A stretch of 64,000 nt of DNA from Rhodotorula mucilaginosa (GCA_034406715.1 CP137875.1:62001-126000), one strand, 5' to 3'; counted from the first letter of the stretch, positions 35,441-47,773 are shown. Numbers and translations are program-made. The notes: generated from the sequence alone by a model not told the origin.

Positions 35441-35651
35441 ATTACCTGCTGTCTGTATTTTCCGATTGATGTATTTGTGGCGCGCGAAAAAGGAAAGAAA
35501 AAAAGAAAAAAAAGAAAAAAGGACTTCTGGTCAAAGCTGGCCGAGCCGGACGGCGGATGGACAGGTCACTGACAAAAGCTTTGCAGGACCGAAGCTCGCT
35601 TATCTAGCCAGATTCGTTATCGCAGCTGCGCGGCTTGTCCAAGCTCGTCCC

Positions 35652-35697
35652 CGGCTTGTCCGCGGGGTTGGATGCCATCGAGTCCGCGGCTTGTCCG
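35652..35697 (+). promoter_or_regulatory. Two CGG-N5-CCG sites, with a third imperfect one at 35631
   Basis: CGGCTTGTCCG occurs at 35652-35662 and 35687-35697, and CGGCTTGTCCA at 35631-35641. They lie 205-271 bp before the family ATG at 35902. This is the only copy with a cluster. Confidence 0.5.
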
Positions 35698-35901
35698 GGT
35701 GGAAATCGCGACCTTTTGGAACAACCGGACATTCGTCCGACTACTCTTGCTCTCCTGTTCACTCTTCCTTGCTCCTCTTGAGGTAGACCAATCCCTGTGC
35801 ATCTATAACCCAACAACTTTGCAGTTCAGTCACTGACTCTTGATTTGCACCACTGGTCTCACCACTCTGCAGAAAGCGCAAACCTCGCCCCAGCGTTTGC
35901 C

Positions 35902-36975
35902 ATGCCCGCAGAGACTACCCCCTACCTCCAGTTGCAGGACTCGCTCTCCAAATTCAAAAAGCTCTTTATTTTTGCCGGACACGTCTTGGTGAACGCCTTG
36001 AAAAAGAAACCATGCAGTGAATGGACCACCAAATTCATCAACATTGTCTGTGGTGTGCTCAAAAATATGAGAAAGCGGAAGGCAACGGTAAAAACGCGTG
36101 GAGATCAGACTGCATTGAGGATGAGACGAGCGGTGTGGTGCGTGCGCACTCGGTCCAATTCTTCTGAGCTAACGGCCGCTGCTAACTCCCACAACATCAC
36201 CACTAGATGTCATTGTTCCATACTGGCCTTGCACAGGCTTTCAAGCATGATATGTGGGCCTCACCTTTTCAGCAGGAAACCCAAGTAAGGAATGCATCCT
36301 TTGCCAGTCTTTGCAGCCATGGTATTGGCTGACCTTTCCCACCACCATAAAGTCAGCAAAAGACTCCTGGGAAGCGGTTTGCTCGTGCCCCGTCACAAAT
36401 TGCGCCATTGTGACCCAAGCTGACATAGACGTGTATTCAACAGCTCGAACAACAATTCAAGCGCCATGTTGGCAGCTCTGAGGATGCCTGGAGCCACATA
36501 AAGCAGCACCGGACCTATGCAGCTCGCTGGTCCTCATTTGATCGCAGGGAGTACACTCGAAGGTTGCAAACTTTCTTAGACCTGGCTGACCGCCAAGGCG
36601 GGAGGGACATTAGTGTAAGTCAACGGGAGAAGGTACAGTCAGCACATGCCTCTACTGACGCTCATCAATGGTACTGTAGAGGGAGGAGTACTTTGACCTT
36701 GATACTGTAGTGCTTCGGGCTGAGAACGCCTGGGCATGAGGTACGGAAACTGGAGGCCCCATGATGTGAGTGACTTTTTACTTGAACCAAATGTGTGCCA
36801 TATCTGCTCTGCTGTGATGCTGAGTCACCCAATGTTCCATGGCCCTTTACAGAACTCTGAGTATCATGCGGAGCTTGACAGGGCGTCCCACGCTCTTGGC
36901 CGTCGCCAGCTAGTGGCGCTTTCGCCCCGTCAGATTCGCAGGTACGCCCAGTCGCACACCCGCGCGGCCTTCTAG
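35902..36975 (+). pseudogene. Repeated-family gene, dispersed copy with frameshift in exon 6
   Basis: Parts: exon 1 35902-36087 (KKPCSEWTTKFINIVCG), a likely exon 2 at 36237-36284 (WASPFQQETQ), exon 5 36444-36614 (YAARWSSFDRREYTRRL), exon 6 from 36680 and exon 7 36853-36975 ending ALSPRQIRRYAQSHTRAAF. In exon 6 the frame REEYFDLDTVVLRAENA runs into TGA at 36737, while LGMRYGNWRPHD continues in another frame: a short indel near 36731. Exons 3 and 4 were not found. The promoter sites and the C-terminus are well preserved, so the damage is probably recent. It is the duplication partner of the gene at 33996. Confidence 0.55.
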
Positions 36976-37437
36976 GCAGACAGACCTACTTCATCTGTTG
37001 TAGGCGGTCTCGGGCTTTTGCATAAACTTGTGTTTCAAGCGCAGCAATTTGGACCAAGCTGAGCAATTGGCAGCCAGAGAGGTGAAAACGACGTCGGAAG
37101 TACCCCCTAAAGATTGGCTTGATGTGTATACGGTACGGATGGACACCACCAGCTCAATCAACCCTGTGGGGCGGACACTAAAGGCTCTTGTGAAAGAGAG
37201 ACATGGCAACGCAGCGCAGAGGAGTCGAGATGTCAACTTTGCGCCGGCTGCTTTTCCTCGCTTTCGCCTCGACTCACCTGCTCCCGTACAAGCGGCCGCG
37301 AGAGAATTGGAGACGTCTACACAGCTCGCAAAGTCCGCTACCGAGCCCGGACGCTGCGTGAACGCCGCGCTCGACGACGCCTGTAGCCGCCGCTCGACCG
37401 GTTCCTGCACGCGTCATCGCCGCCTCCATCTCTCGCC

Positions 37438-40400
37438 ATGGAGGACGCTCTACGTCTGCAGGACGCTACAGGGCTCGGAAACAATGTCACGGTGAGCCAC
37501 TCCGCCTTGCAAACGCTCTCGACAAGCCGGTCCGCCGTGCGGTCGGGTTGCTCCACTTTTGCCCGAGGCAACGCGCTCTCTGCGCTGCCAGGGTTCGGGC
37601 GAGCATGACCCAGGAGGCAAACAAGGCATTGCGACTCGGCCTACCTGCCAAACGCGCGCCCTCCGAGCCCTGGCCGCCTGCCAGCTCCTCCGCCCTCATC
37701 ATCGCCTTGTTCCGCGTGAAAACAGCACAGACTGACCTCTAAGTCGCCCCCCTGCAGCACATCTTCCGTGAAGCGATCACAGCCGCCGTCAAGGATGCGC
37801 TCATGTCGGACGACGCCGGCGACGACCGCCTCGATTCGGACGACTCGGTCGAGGTGATCCGAGTCGGCAAGAAACGCGGCGCTGCTTCGCCTGCACCCGA
37901 CGCGCCGGCCCTCAAGAAACTCGCCAACGGCAAGGGCGAGAGCTTGCCAGTTCTCCAACTCGACCTCGGCTTTGCGCCGCCCAAAGATCTCGACGAAACC
38001 TTGCGCAATTTGGTCAAAAAGCACGGGAAGGCTCTCCTGGAAGGAGAGAACGCCTCGCTCCCTCTCTGCGACATCGTGTTCCAGCACGCGCGCGACAACG
38101 CCAAGTCCCCTCACCGCTTGTACATCCGCCGAGCCGACACGAACGCCGCCCTCGTCGAGCTCGACCCCGTCGATCCGACGTGCGCCGTCGCGCAGAGTTG
38201 GGTCTCGTGGATCGCGCCGCCGCCCTTGACCAAGAGCGGGAAACCGTACAAGAAGGCGCGGAACGCGGCCAAGGCGCCGCAGCGCCAGCCGGTCGCGGTC
38301 GTTCCGACCGGGGCGGGCGGGTTGGTCGACGCGTTGGCGGTCCTCGGTGATCTGAACGGGCAGGGCGTCTCGGTCGTCCCGCGGTTCTCTCTCGAGGTCG
38401 CTGGCGCTTTTGGATCGATGGCAGAGCCGCAGCTCCGCATCCGCCTTCAGATCGAGGTCTCGATCGATCCGTTCGAGTTCTACGAAGCCGCCTACCATCG
38501 CTCTCGCCGCATCCTGATCGACTACCTCCTCCCCTCCACCGATCCGCTCAACACCGGCACGGACGTTCCCGCCGAAGCCAGCGTCGACTACTTTTACGCG
38601 TGCTTGCGTCGCGCTCCTCGGACTGAGAAGGGCCTGCCGATCTTGTCGGATGCCTCCGCTGCGCAAACACCCGCCGCAGCATTGCCCGCCGAATCGGACG
38701 AAGAACGCGAAGCGCGTCTCCGCCGGGCCGCCAAGGGCAAGCAACGTGCGGTCGATCCCGATCCCGATCCCAATTCCGAGGCCGGTCCAGTCGGCGAGGA
38801 GGGCGGTGCCGCCATCGAGAAGGAGGACGAGATGTTGTACCCTCAAGGGCTCACGGTCGGATTGATGCCGTTCCAGGCTAGGACGATCAGGTGGATGCTT
38901 GCGCGCGAGGGGAAGCGGGTCAATCCGCGCGGGGGCGTTGAGGAAGAGGCGACGGGCGCCAATGGCCGTGGTGAGGAGGTCGAGGAGATGCGGAATGGCG
39001 ACGGGATTGGCGCGGCCGACGAACCCGAAGACGACGACGACGACGACGACGACCTCTATGCCGCGCCCCGTCCGTCAAACAGCAAGAAGGGCAAGGGCAA
39101 GGCGCGCGTCGAGCCCGAGGAGGAGCAGGAGACTAACGGTTCGCCGCCCGAACTGGAAGATCTCGACGTCGCCACCTTGCGGCGGATGAAGCGCGGCCCG
39201 CTCTGGGAACAGGTCGAGCTTCCCAACCTCGACTCGTGCACTCGCGAACCCGCCGGCTTCAAGCAACTGTGGTTCAATCGCACGCTCCTCTCGTTTAGCG
39301 TCACGGATCCGGTTGACACGGTTGGACCGAGTGGGGCGGCGACGCCGGTTGTCAAGCCTGAGCCTTCGGATGGGGACGAGATCGCCGAAGCTGCGGAGGA
39401 GCATGCGTCGAGGAAGGTTGTTGGTGGGAGGGAAGGGCACGGGTTGCTCGCCGAAGAGGTCGGGTTGGGCAAGACGGTCGAGGCTCTCAGCTTGATCTTG
39501 ACGCGTAAGGCTTCTACGTCGCCTTGATTCGGCAACCGTCTGCTGACAGAACCGCCCTTCATCCCGCCGCAGACCGTGACGACAACCGTCGCAAGTTGCC
39601 GGCGTACTACAACCCCGTCGTCGACTCGGAAGTTCAGCCGTGCGGCGCGACGCTCATCATCGCTCCGACCGCCATCATCGGCCAATGGGAGACCGAGATC
39701 GCCCGCCTCGCTCCTCAGTTGCGCGTCCTGCGCTACTCGGGCGTCCGCTTCCTCAACAAGCAGCACGAGAAGCACGACAAGAGATGGATGGCCAAGCATT
39801 TCGACATTGTCTTGACGACTTTTGACGTTCTGCGGAAGGAGGTGGCGTTTGCTCGTGCGCCAACTCAGCGCGGGCTGCGGAACAAGCGCGAGGTGCGGTA
39901 CCGCCGCTCGCTCCTCGTCGAGCTCGACTTCCTCCGCGTCCTGATGGACGAAGCGCAGATGTGAGTTCCCCTTCGGATGCGCATCTTCCTCTTCATTTCC
40001 TCTGACCGACCTGGATCGTGCGTGGACAGGGTCGGAGACGCCTACGGCCCGACGAGCGAAACGGCCAGTCTCATCTCGCGCCGCTTCAGCTGGGCGGTCA
40101 CGTCGACCCCGCTGCGCGACAAGATCGCCGACATCAAGCCGCTCTTGACCTTCCTGCGCGTCGAGCCGATCGCTTCCGGCAAGGCCAACATCCAGAGGCT
40201 CCTTGACGAGACGGCGAGCTTCAAGAAGCGTGAGCCGCTGCTGTGGTACCTCTGCTTCGATCGATCCAGGTACTGACCGTGCGAACCCCTACCCCGCAGT
40301 CTGGAACGAGATCGGCGAACGCACGCTCAAGTCCCAAGTCCAGCACGAGCTCTTCCTGCCGCAGCAGATCCGCTACATCGTCCCGATCGAGCTCACCGCC

Positions 40401-43400
40401 GTCGAGCGCTACTACTACGACCAGCGGTACAACGAAGCGCTCAAAGTCCTCGGTCTCGACGAGGAAGGTTTCCCCGTCCAGCCTCCGAACGATCCGGAAT
40501 GGACGTGGGAGCCGGACAAGAGCGAGATGCTCCGCGCCCTCACGACGCTTCGCCAACTCTGCACGCACCCTCAGATCGGCAGCTCCAACAAGGAAGCGCT
40601 CGGTCGAGTACTGAAAACCGTCGACGAGGTCTATGCGGCGATGCGCGAAAAGGCCGTCTCGGAGATCCAGTCTGCGCAGCGGGCGATGCTGCAGGCTCGC
40701 GTCAAGCGTGCTCAGTACCAAATGTGGGACAAGGACGACACGGAGGAGCGGTTCGCGCGTGCCCTCGCGCTGTTCAAGTCGGCTACCGAAGAAGTCGAGC
40801 CGATCATCGAAGAGGTCTCGAATGAGATTCATGCCGTGTGGCAATCGCGCAAGCCCGATCCGAGCCGGGACTCGCCGACCGACCTGGCCGACAAGGGCGT
40901 CGCCGGCGCCCTCGAGCTCGGATACCGCTCCGAAAATGTCGATGAGAACCAGATCATGAGCGAGACGGAGCGCAACTTGTCCACTCGAGTTTCGGCTTTG
41001 AGGAACCGACTGCGCGACCTGCTCTTTGTCAAGCACTCGAGCTTGTTCTTCAGCGGACACGCCTGTTTCAAGTGAGTCGGGGTCTTTGCCTTGATAAAGT
41101 CTGTGGTGACGTGATGGCTGACGGCGCTTCTGTGCAGCATGAAGCGGTCCGAGGAGGAGTCGCTCTTCTACCAGACGGCCGAACACCTTCGTCAGACAAT
41201 CCTGCAGCCGTACGAGAACGCCGTCGAAAGCGCGCAGGCGACCTTGAAGCGTCAGATTGACATCCGCGAGGCCGAGCACGAGCTCTCGATCGACGACTTT
41301 GAGATCCAGTTCGACACGCAGGGTCACGGCCTGCGCGGCATCACGACGTTTGAGAAGATCGGCTTGACGAGCGACCTCATGAACGGCTACGCAGAGTTGT
41401 TGTTCTCGTACCGCGAGCAGATCGTCCAGATGCTCCTCAAGGTCGTCTCGATTGCCGGCGACAATGCTACCGGCGAGGAGTATGGTGAGGCATGAGTCTT
41501 GCCGACGTTGCGAAGCCGGAGACTAACCCTTTCTTCGATCCGAACTTTACAGAGGAGCGCGCTGCCTTGCAAGAACGCTTGAACGTCTACCTCGAGTGCG
41601 TAGTCTCCTCAGCGTCACCACACACGTTTTCACGGGGCTGATCGATCTCGGACCGCGCAGAGCCTACACCGTCCTTGTCGGCGAGTGGACGTACGGTGTC
41701 GACGGCACCCGCTCGGCTCTTTCGGACCAGTACAAGGCCGAGATGTCCGCTTACCTGTACAAGCAAGAAGTTCTGCCCGAGGCCAAGTCGCCTCCGCCTG
41801 GAGGTATCGAGCCGGATGCGCCTATCGAGGATCTCCAAGAAGCGGTCGAAGACGCGCTGATGGCGATTGCCGGACCTTCTGGTCGGAACGCTCGCGAACA
41901 AGCGAACGAGGACGACAGCGAGAGCGAAGAGGAAGGCGGCGGGAAGCGTAAGGGCAAGAAGAAGAAGGGACAGAACAAGAAGAAGGAAAAGGCGAGTGGG
42001 CGGTGCTTGCGCTTCTCTCCTCTGGTGCTGTACTGACGAGACGACTCCTTGCAGTCTCGCTTCCAAGCGAAGCGCGGTGCGAACCTCAAGACGAACAGCT
42101 ACAAAGACTTTCTCGCTCCGACGCTCGAATCCGGACACGCGCCCGCCGACGTCCTCCGCTACGAGCTCCTTGTCGAACGCCTCGAGTCGAAAGGCGAAGA
42201 CAACGAGTTTGCGGAGGTCGTGCCGATTCGCCAGCTCATCAAGACGCTCAGGGACGCGGAAGAGGCGGCCGGGTCTAAGAAAGAGGTGGCGCTGCTCGAG
42301 CGTGAACGCAAGCGGCTTCAAGGCTATGTACGTCTACCCCGTCATTGTCATACCGATTGGTATGGCTGCTGACCCGCTGCTGTGCAGCTCACGTCGCTCG
42401 GCAAAGTCTCCGACCGCCTGCGCGCCGAGTTGTCCGACTTTACGAAGGCTTTCAACGCCCGCCTCACGTACTTTGCCAACTTGCAGCAGATCAGCGACGA
42501 AGTCGCCGATCCCGACATGGACAGCAAGCAATGGCGCGGGCTCCTGATCGAGATTGAAACCCTGCGACAAGAAGAGCGTGAGTGTCCGCTTTTCTCCTCG
42601 ACCACCGACATCTCGCTCACGGATCTTCCGCCCGTCCCCCGCAGTCGAGCAAAAAGCCGCCATCGAATCGAAGCAGTCTCGTCGTCGCTATCTCGACAAC
42701 CTGAACTCGCCCGCCGAGCGGGAAGAAGCCGAAACGACGTGCCCGATCTGCAGCGAGCACTTCACGGCGGGCATCTTGACCAATTGCGGCCACTTGACGT
42801 GCGCGGCGTGCTTCCGCAAGTGGCACTCGGTCTCGAAGAACTGCGCACTGTGCAAGCAGACGCTCGGAGCCGGATCCTACACCAACGTGTCGGTACGTGC
42901 TCCGCTCAAGTCTTCGGCGCGGGAAAACGAGTCGGCGTTGACGGTCTCCCGGATTTGCAGTACCGCAAAAAGGCTACCCCGCCACCGTCGGTGGGCGAAG
43001 CACCTCAGAAGTACATCGACTCGCACGGTATCGAGCACGCGTTCGCCGAGCAGGCGCCGCTGCTGTCCGAGATGGATGAACCGATGCGCGAGGCGATCGC
43101 CTCGATCGAGACGACAACGCCGCTCTCGTCCAAGAGCGACTTTATCGTCAAGCACGTTAAGTGAGTCGGGGCGTGCTTCTCCGGTTCTCTTTACTGCACG
43201 CCCGGATGCTTACTCGCACCCGCTCCACAGGTACATCCGCCGTCGCGATCCGGACGCCAAGATCGTCATCTTTTCCAACTGGCAAGAAGCGCTCAGCCTC
43301 CTCATGGAGGCCTTCTCGCGCAACGGCGTCCGCTACATCCGCCTCGAGGGAGTCAACGGCCAGGGCAAGAAGGAAGGCGTCGTGAAGCGGTTCCAGGAGG

Positions 43401-44398
43401 ATCCCGACATTGCGGCGTTCCTGCTCCATACGAAGAGTCAGGCGGCGGGCTTGAACTTGACCGTCGCGCGATACGTCTTCTTGGTCGAGCCGTTGCTGCA
43501 TCCGAGTCTCGAGGTGAGTTGCTTTTCGTTTCGCAGTCGCGACAGTCCGCCTCCGGCCACTGACGATCAAGAGCCTGACCCGCGCATCTCCTTCTTTGCC
43601 AGCTGCAAGCCGTTGCTCGTGTACACCGGATCACCCAGACCAAGGACACGTACGTGTATAAGTACGCCGTCAGCGACACGGTCGACCGCCGTGTCGAAGA
43701 GCTCCGCGCGGTGAGTCGCGCTGCCCTTTAAACCCGTCTTTCGGCGCAAGCTGTCGCTCCCCGTTGGCGACTCGCGCTGATACGTCGCATCGGCTATGAT
43801 CTCACAGAGCCAGAACACCTCGCTCTTCCTCGCTTCGGACGGCGGCGTCAACGCCGCGAAAGAGTCGCGCATGGTGCAGCAGACGGAGCGTGCGTCGGCG
43901 GCGGCGAGAAAAGTCGCCAAGACGGACGAGCTGATCGACGACGAGGCGAGTCGATCGTCCTCCTCGGGGCGAGCCGGGAGAGCTGCCAAGCTGACGTCTG
44001 CGTGTGTTGCGCTCGAGCAGGACCAAATCGCCCAGATTTTGCTCTCCCCCTCGGCGTTCCAGAATCTGCAGCGGTCGCTCCTCCCCGCCCGTCTCCGCAC
44101 GCAAGAAGGCGGCGCGGAGCCGCGCTCGAACGGACCCCGAGCAGCAGCAGCCGGCGAAGACGAGGGCGTGCGAGCTGCGCCCGTCGCCGGAGGCAGCGGC
44201 GGAGCGATCCATGCGGCTGGAGGTGCGGCTGAGCCGGCTGCGCTGGCTGGGATCGCTGCGGCGGGCCGGGCAGCGCAGGAGGAGGAGGAAGAAGCTGGTG
44301 TGCGTGCTTACGAGGCGCAAGGTCAAGACGCCGCCGAGGCCGAGATGATGGATGTTGACACGGCGGCGGCGGCGGCGGCGGGACCTTACCATGAGTGA
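37438..44398 (+). CDS. SNF2-family helicase with RING finger, SHPRH/Irc20 type E3 ligase
   Basis: Fifteen exons (37438-37491, 37758-39504, 39573-39960, 40030-40229, 40300-41071, 41138-41484, 41553-41595, 41661-41991, 42055-42327, 42388-42577, 42645-42892, 42961-43160, 43231-43513, 43603-43710, 43808-44398) give 1924 aa. Helicase motif I is LLAEEVGLGKTVEALSLIL (near residue 580) after GLMPFQARTIRWML; motif II is DEAQ (VLMDEAQMV, near 724), as in SHPRH; the RING (near 1480-1520) is CPIC-x12-CGHLTCAACF-x-CALCKQ; the helicase C-terminal half has FSNWQEAL, KSQAAGLNLT and the motif VI form RVHRITQ. The long SNF2 halves split by a RING define the SHPRH/Irc20 class, nuclear E3 ligases linked to PCNA ubiquitination and recombination. 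Exon 1 (18 codons) is inferred from phase and from its duplicated copy at 35387; otherwise the start is the in-frame ATG at 37803. Intron 8 is GC-AG (aag|gcgagt). The C-terminal 150 residues are acidic and Ala-rich. Confidence 0.88.
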
Positions 44399-44640
44399 GC
44401 CGGAGCGTGGTGGTGACTGTTCGTGTGGCTTGTTCTTGTCTCTTGCTTTCTCGTACCTTTGTCCTGTGCTTGTTGCCATTGATACATAGCAGTTTCCCCT
44501 TCGACCGCACGTTCCTTGTCGATTTCACGTGTCAACGGAAAACTCATGACGTCGCGAGTTGCTCGGCGACGAGCGTCCGTCCGTCTCTCGCTCTTCTTTC
44601 TTTCCTTTACGCTCTTGACCAGTCATTGAGAAAGTGCGAG

Positions 44641-46354
44641 ATGGCAGGCAGTAAGAGCTACGCTTCTGCGACGTCGGCGTACGCTCCCCTCGGAGTCGAG
44701 CAACCGCACCCCTCGCTCGCCTTGCTCGACTCGACGCAGCCCGCGAACCGCGACGCTCTGCTGCGCAGGCACCCACACGCTCTTGACGGGATGGACGGTG
44801 AAGTCGACCACCAGCAGAACGAGGCCTGCATCAAGTCCGGGTCCGCGAGGAAGACCAACGGGTTCGAGCGCGAACACGAGTCCGACTCCAAGCACACGCA
44901 GGGCAAGAAGGACAGCGAGGACAGGAGACCTGGCTCTGGGTTCGAGAGTACCATCAAGGGTCATCCGGCCATGGAAGGCAGGGACCCGCCCGAGAAGATT
45001 GGCGGACAACTCGTCGAACCTTGTCAGTCGCTCGACGTGCCACTTTCCCTCTGTCAGCAGAGAGTGTCCACACGAGGCTAGACTTGCTGACTTGGTGCCT
45101 GGCAACGCGGTCCGTGCGACAGGGGTCCCTCGCGCCAACATTGCCGCGACGCCGGACAAGCCGGACGGGACTCAGGAAGGCGGATGGGCCAAGGCGCACA
45201 GCAGGCAGAGCGTTCTGCAGCAGCACTGCGCGTGGTGGGACCCGGTGCGTCACGCTCCCCTACCAGCGGTGTACGCTGGCGGCTGACCGCTGCTCTCCTC
45301 CCACAGGACGGCGACGGCATCATCTGGCCGTGGGACGTTTTCGTGCGTCTTCATTCCTTGACATTGCGTCCTGACTCTGCTTTGTCTGGGAGCCAGGTGC
45401 AATTATTGACAAGGACCCCAAGCCGCGCAGTTTGGGTTCCACCAGCTCGGCTACGCCTTGCCGTGGTGCATCCTCGCCGTCTGGTCCGTCCTTTCCTTCC
45501 TGTCCTTTCCTTTCTCTTTGTGCCGCGAACTCGCGCCCCCGAAGAAACTGACTCCGGCTTCACTGATCGCCCACAGCATCATTTCGCCTTCCTTCTCGTG
45601 GTTCACCTCCGAGTCGTGGATCCCGCACCCGCTCTTCCCGGTCAACATCAAGAACATCCACCGCGCCAAGCACGGTTCCGACACGGCCACGTACGACACC
45701 GAGGGCCGCTTTGTCCCCGCGCGGTTCGAGGCCATCTTTTCCAAGTAGGTTGGCTCGGTCCTTCGAGTGACTCTCCCTGGGCCTGCAAAATCTTTGCGGC
45801 CCTGAGACAGTCTCTCGTCGCTGAGCCTTCGGTTCCATCGTACAGGTTCGACCACAACAACAAGGGCGGCGTCACGTTCTTCGAGGCTCTCCAGGTACGT
45901 TCTATTGCATTCGGTTAAACTTCCGCACCACTCCTGACGCCGCTTTATCGAGCGCACATAGATGATCCACCGCAACCGCAACATTCTCGACTTCCCCGGC
46001 TGGGTCGGCGAATTCTTCGAATGGTTCGCGACCTACCTCCTCATCTGGCCCGCCGACGGCATCCTCCGCAAAGAAGACATCCGCGTCGTCTACGACGGTT
46101 CCGTCTTCCCCATCATCGCCGCCCGCGAACGCCAACGCCGCCTCAACGCCTGGAACGCGGGCTGGCTCGTTTGGCTCTTGTCGCTCTTGCCCCTTAGTGG
46201 GTGGTTCAAGGAGAACCGCGCCCAGACGGACGTTGAATACAAGAAGGACAAGGACTTGGAAGGGAAGGGCGCTTACTGGAAGGAGCGCGGGCTGGGCAAA
46301 GTCTGGAGCGAGGAGGCGAAGAAGGCGGAACAGACTCGCGCGTCGAGCTTCTAA
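44641..46354 (+). CDS. Caleosin (lipid-droplet calcium-binding haem peroxygenase)
   Basis: Seven exons (44641-45022, 45123-45244, 45307-45342, 45431-45483, 45577-45744, 45846-45894, 45962-46354) give 400 aa. The core begins [20 protein letters not shown]: the HCA histidine is a predicted haem ligand and D-x-D-G-D-G is the EF-hand loop (near residue 167). It continues with a short hydrophobic hairpin [18 protein letters not shown], the proline-knot-like [10 protein letters not shown] and the strongly conserved [20 protein letters not shown]. Caleosins sit on lipid droplets or ER and oxidise unsaturated fatty acids, a sensible activity in an oleaginous yeast. The N-terminal 130 residues are hydrophilic and longer than usual, as is the basic C-terminus. 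Intron 4 is 93 nt, free of stops and in frame (see findings). Confidence 0.93.
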
Positions 46355-46573
46355 GGTCGAGCAGAACTTTGGAGTCTCGAGTGACTTGTACATAGTACGC
46401 TTGAGACGAAAAACAGGAAATTGTAGCTGCTGGTAGATAACCTTCTCCCTTTTCTTTCTTGTTCGCAGTACATAGAAACCGTGCTCTCACAATTTTGTTA
46501 AGACATTCAGCGGTTGCAGAGACAGATGAAAGCGTGCAGATCAGCTTGCGCTGAGCGGACGCCGGAAACAGGT

Positions 46574-47773
46574 CTAGTTTGGAGACAGATGATGTCGAGT
46601 CGTTTCCGTGTACCGTTGGCAATGCTCCCGATTAACGTCCCACAGGGAAGTATTGAGCCAAGCAATGGTTTGAGATTGTGAACTGAAGTTTAATCTGTGT
46701 GCACCGGGACAGGACAGATGTGAGCACGAACCCAGAGAGTCAGGGCCTTTTTTTTCTTTTCTCGCATCAGCTGACTCAGCAGATCTTACCTTGTCTATGC
46801 TGGGATCCTTTTGGCGCATTCCATGCAGTTCATTGTGATACCTCCTGATGGCAAGCTTGAGGGAGACCACCAAGCGATCCTGCAGGCCAATGTCTCCTCA
46901 GCCTGGAACTCCTTGCGGCGCCGGAACCACTCGAGGCTGCAATTGGGGCAAGGAGCTTACCAGAGTGTCCTGGCCTCCCAGTTCCTCTACCCACGGTACA
47001 TACTGCTCCAAGCACTCTATCACAGGATTGAGTGCCTCACTGTGCAGAACCAGTACCGGGATCGGTCCCAGCTGGCGAGCAAGCCAAAAACAGACTCCGT
47101 CCCAGATTGCTTGGGCATTAGACATGTCCTGGCTGAAACCGCGGCGGTATTCCCAGAAATAATTCACCCCCAGTTTGTCAAGCGCTTGCTGGAGGGTATA
47201 AGATGTGTTGAGCTTGGGGCACGCAAGTAGTTCCTTGTCAAGGTGGTGCAGATTCTGAGTGATCTGTAAAGCATCCTGCACACTAATTGTGTCATAGCAG
47301 TTCTGCAGTGCAATGGGCTGTAATTTAGGCTCTTTAGCTCACTGCAGGCTCCCAAAAAAATTCCCGTGCGCTTTCTTACATTTTGACCAAGTGGTTTCTG
47401 CATGTGCCCGCAAAATTGCAAGTAGTGCTTCCACTGCTCACAGCTGAGTTTCATGGGAGACTGGTGTAGGTACTGGGGGCATACAGCAGTATCAGCATTG
47501 AGCCCGTAAGCAACAGTCAAGTAGCCTCCTGGTGTTGGCAGCGCTGAGCATGCAACGTACCAGTAGCTCGGGATCCTCAGCAATCTGTTCCAACCTGTGG
47601 TAGATGTCCCAGAGGGCAGCAATAGGAGTTGGACAACACGGTCCGAGGTGGTGATCAAGCCATGTGTAGAATGCAGACCAAGCACTCCGGTTGCCGATCC
47701 GAGCTTTGTACGATCCTGTCGCCCGATTCAAGGCGGCCTGCATGTGACTCCCCTCCGTGTTCACTACGGACAT
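46574..47773 (-). CDS. Repeated-family gene, most divergent copy (minus strand)
   Basis: Exons that can be placed: 47773-47561 (71 codons), 47472-47380, 47302-46961 (342 nt) and 46879-46790 (90 nt), all phase 0, then a last exon to 46574. Similarity to the family is weak in sequence but clear in plan: an N-terminal helix followed by an SAWSAFYTWL block, exon 2 of similar size, exon 6-like VVSLKLAIRRYHNELHGM, and a C-terminus AWLNTSLWDVNREHCQRY echoing LTSRQQRIYG. A perfect CGG-N5-CCG site lies 89 bp upstream. Micro-exons 3 and 4 appear fused to exon 5. The acceptor of the last intron is not resolved; the frame is also open straight through it. Assignment to the family rests on the promoter plus exon layout. 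Confidence 0.45.

Noticed and set aside
37641-38846. 401-codon minus-strand frame opposite the SHPRH-like gene
   Set aside because: Mirror of the strongly biased helicase coding strand; no signature of its own. The same holds for long minus frames at 40221-41327 and 41587-42321.
45153-45163. CGGACAAGCCG inside the caleosin gene as a regulatory site
   Set aside because: It lies within coding exon 2, not upstream of a family copy; probably chance or codon-driven.
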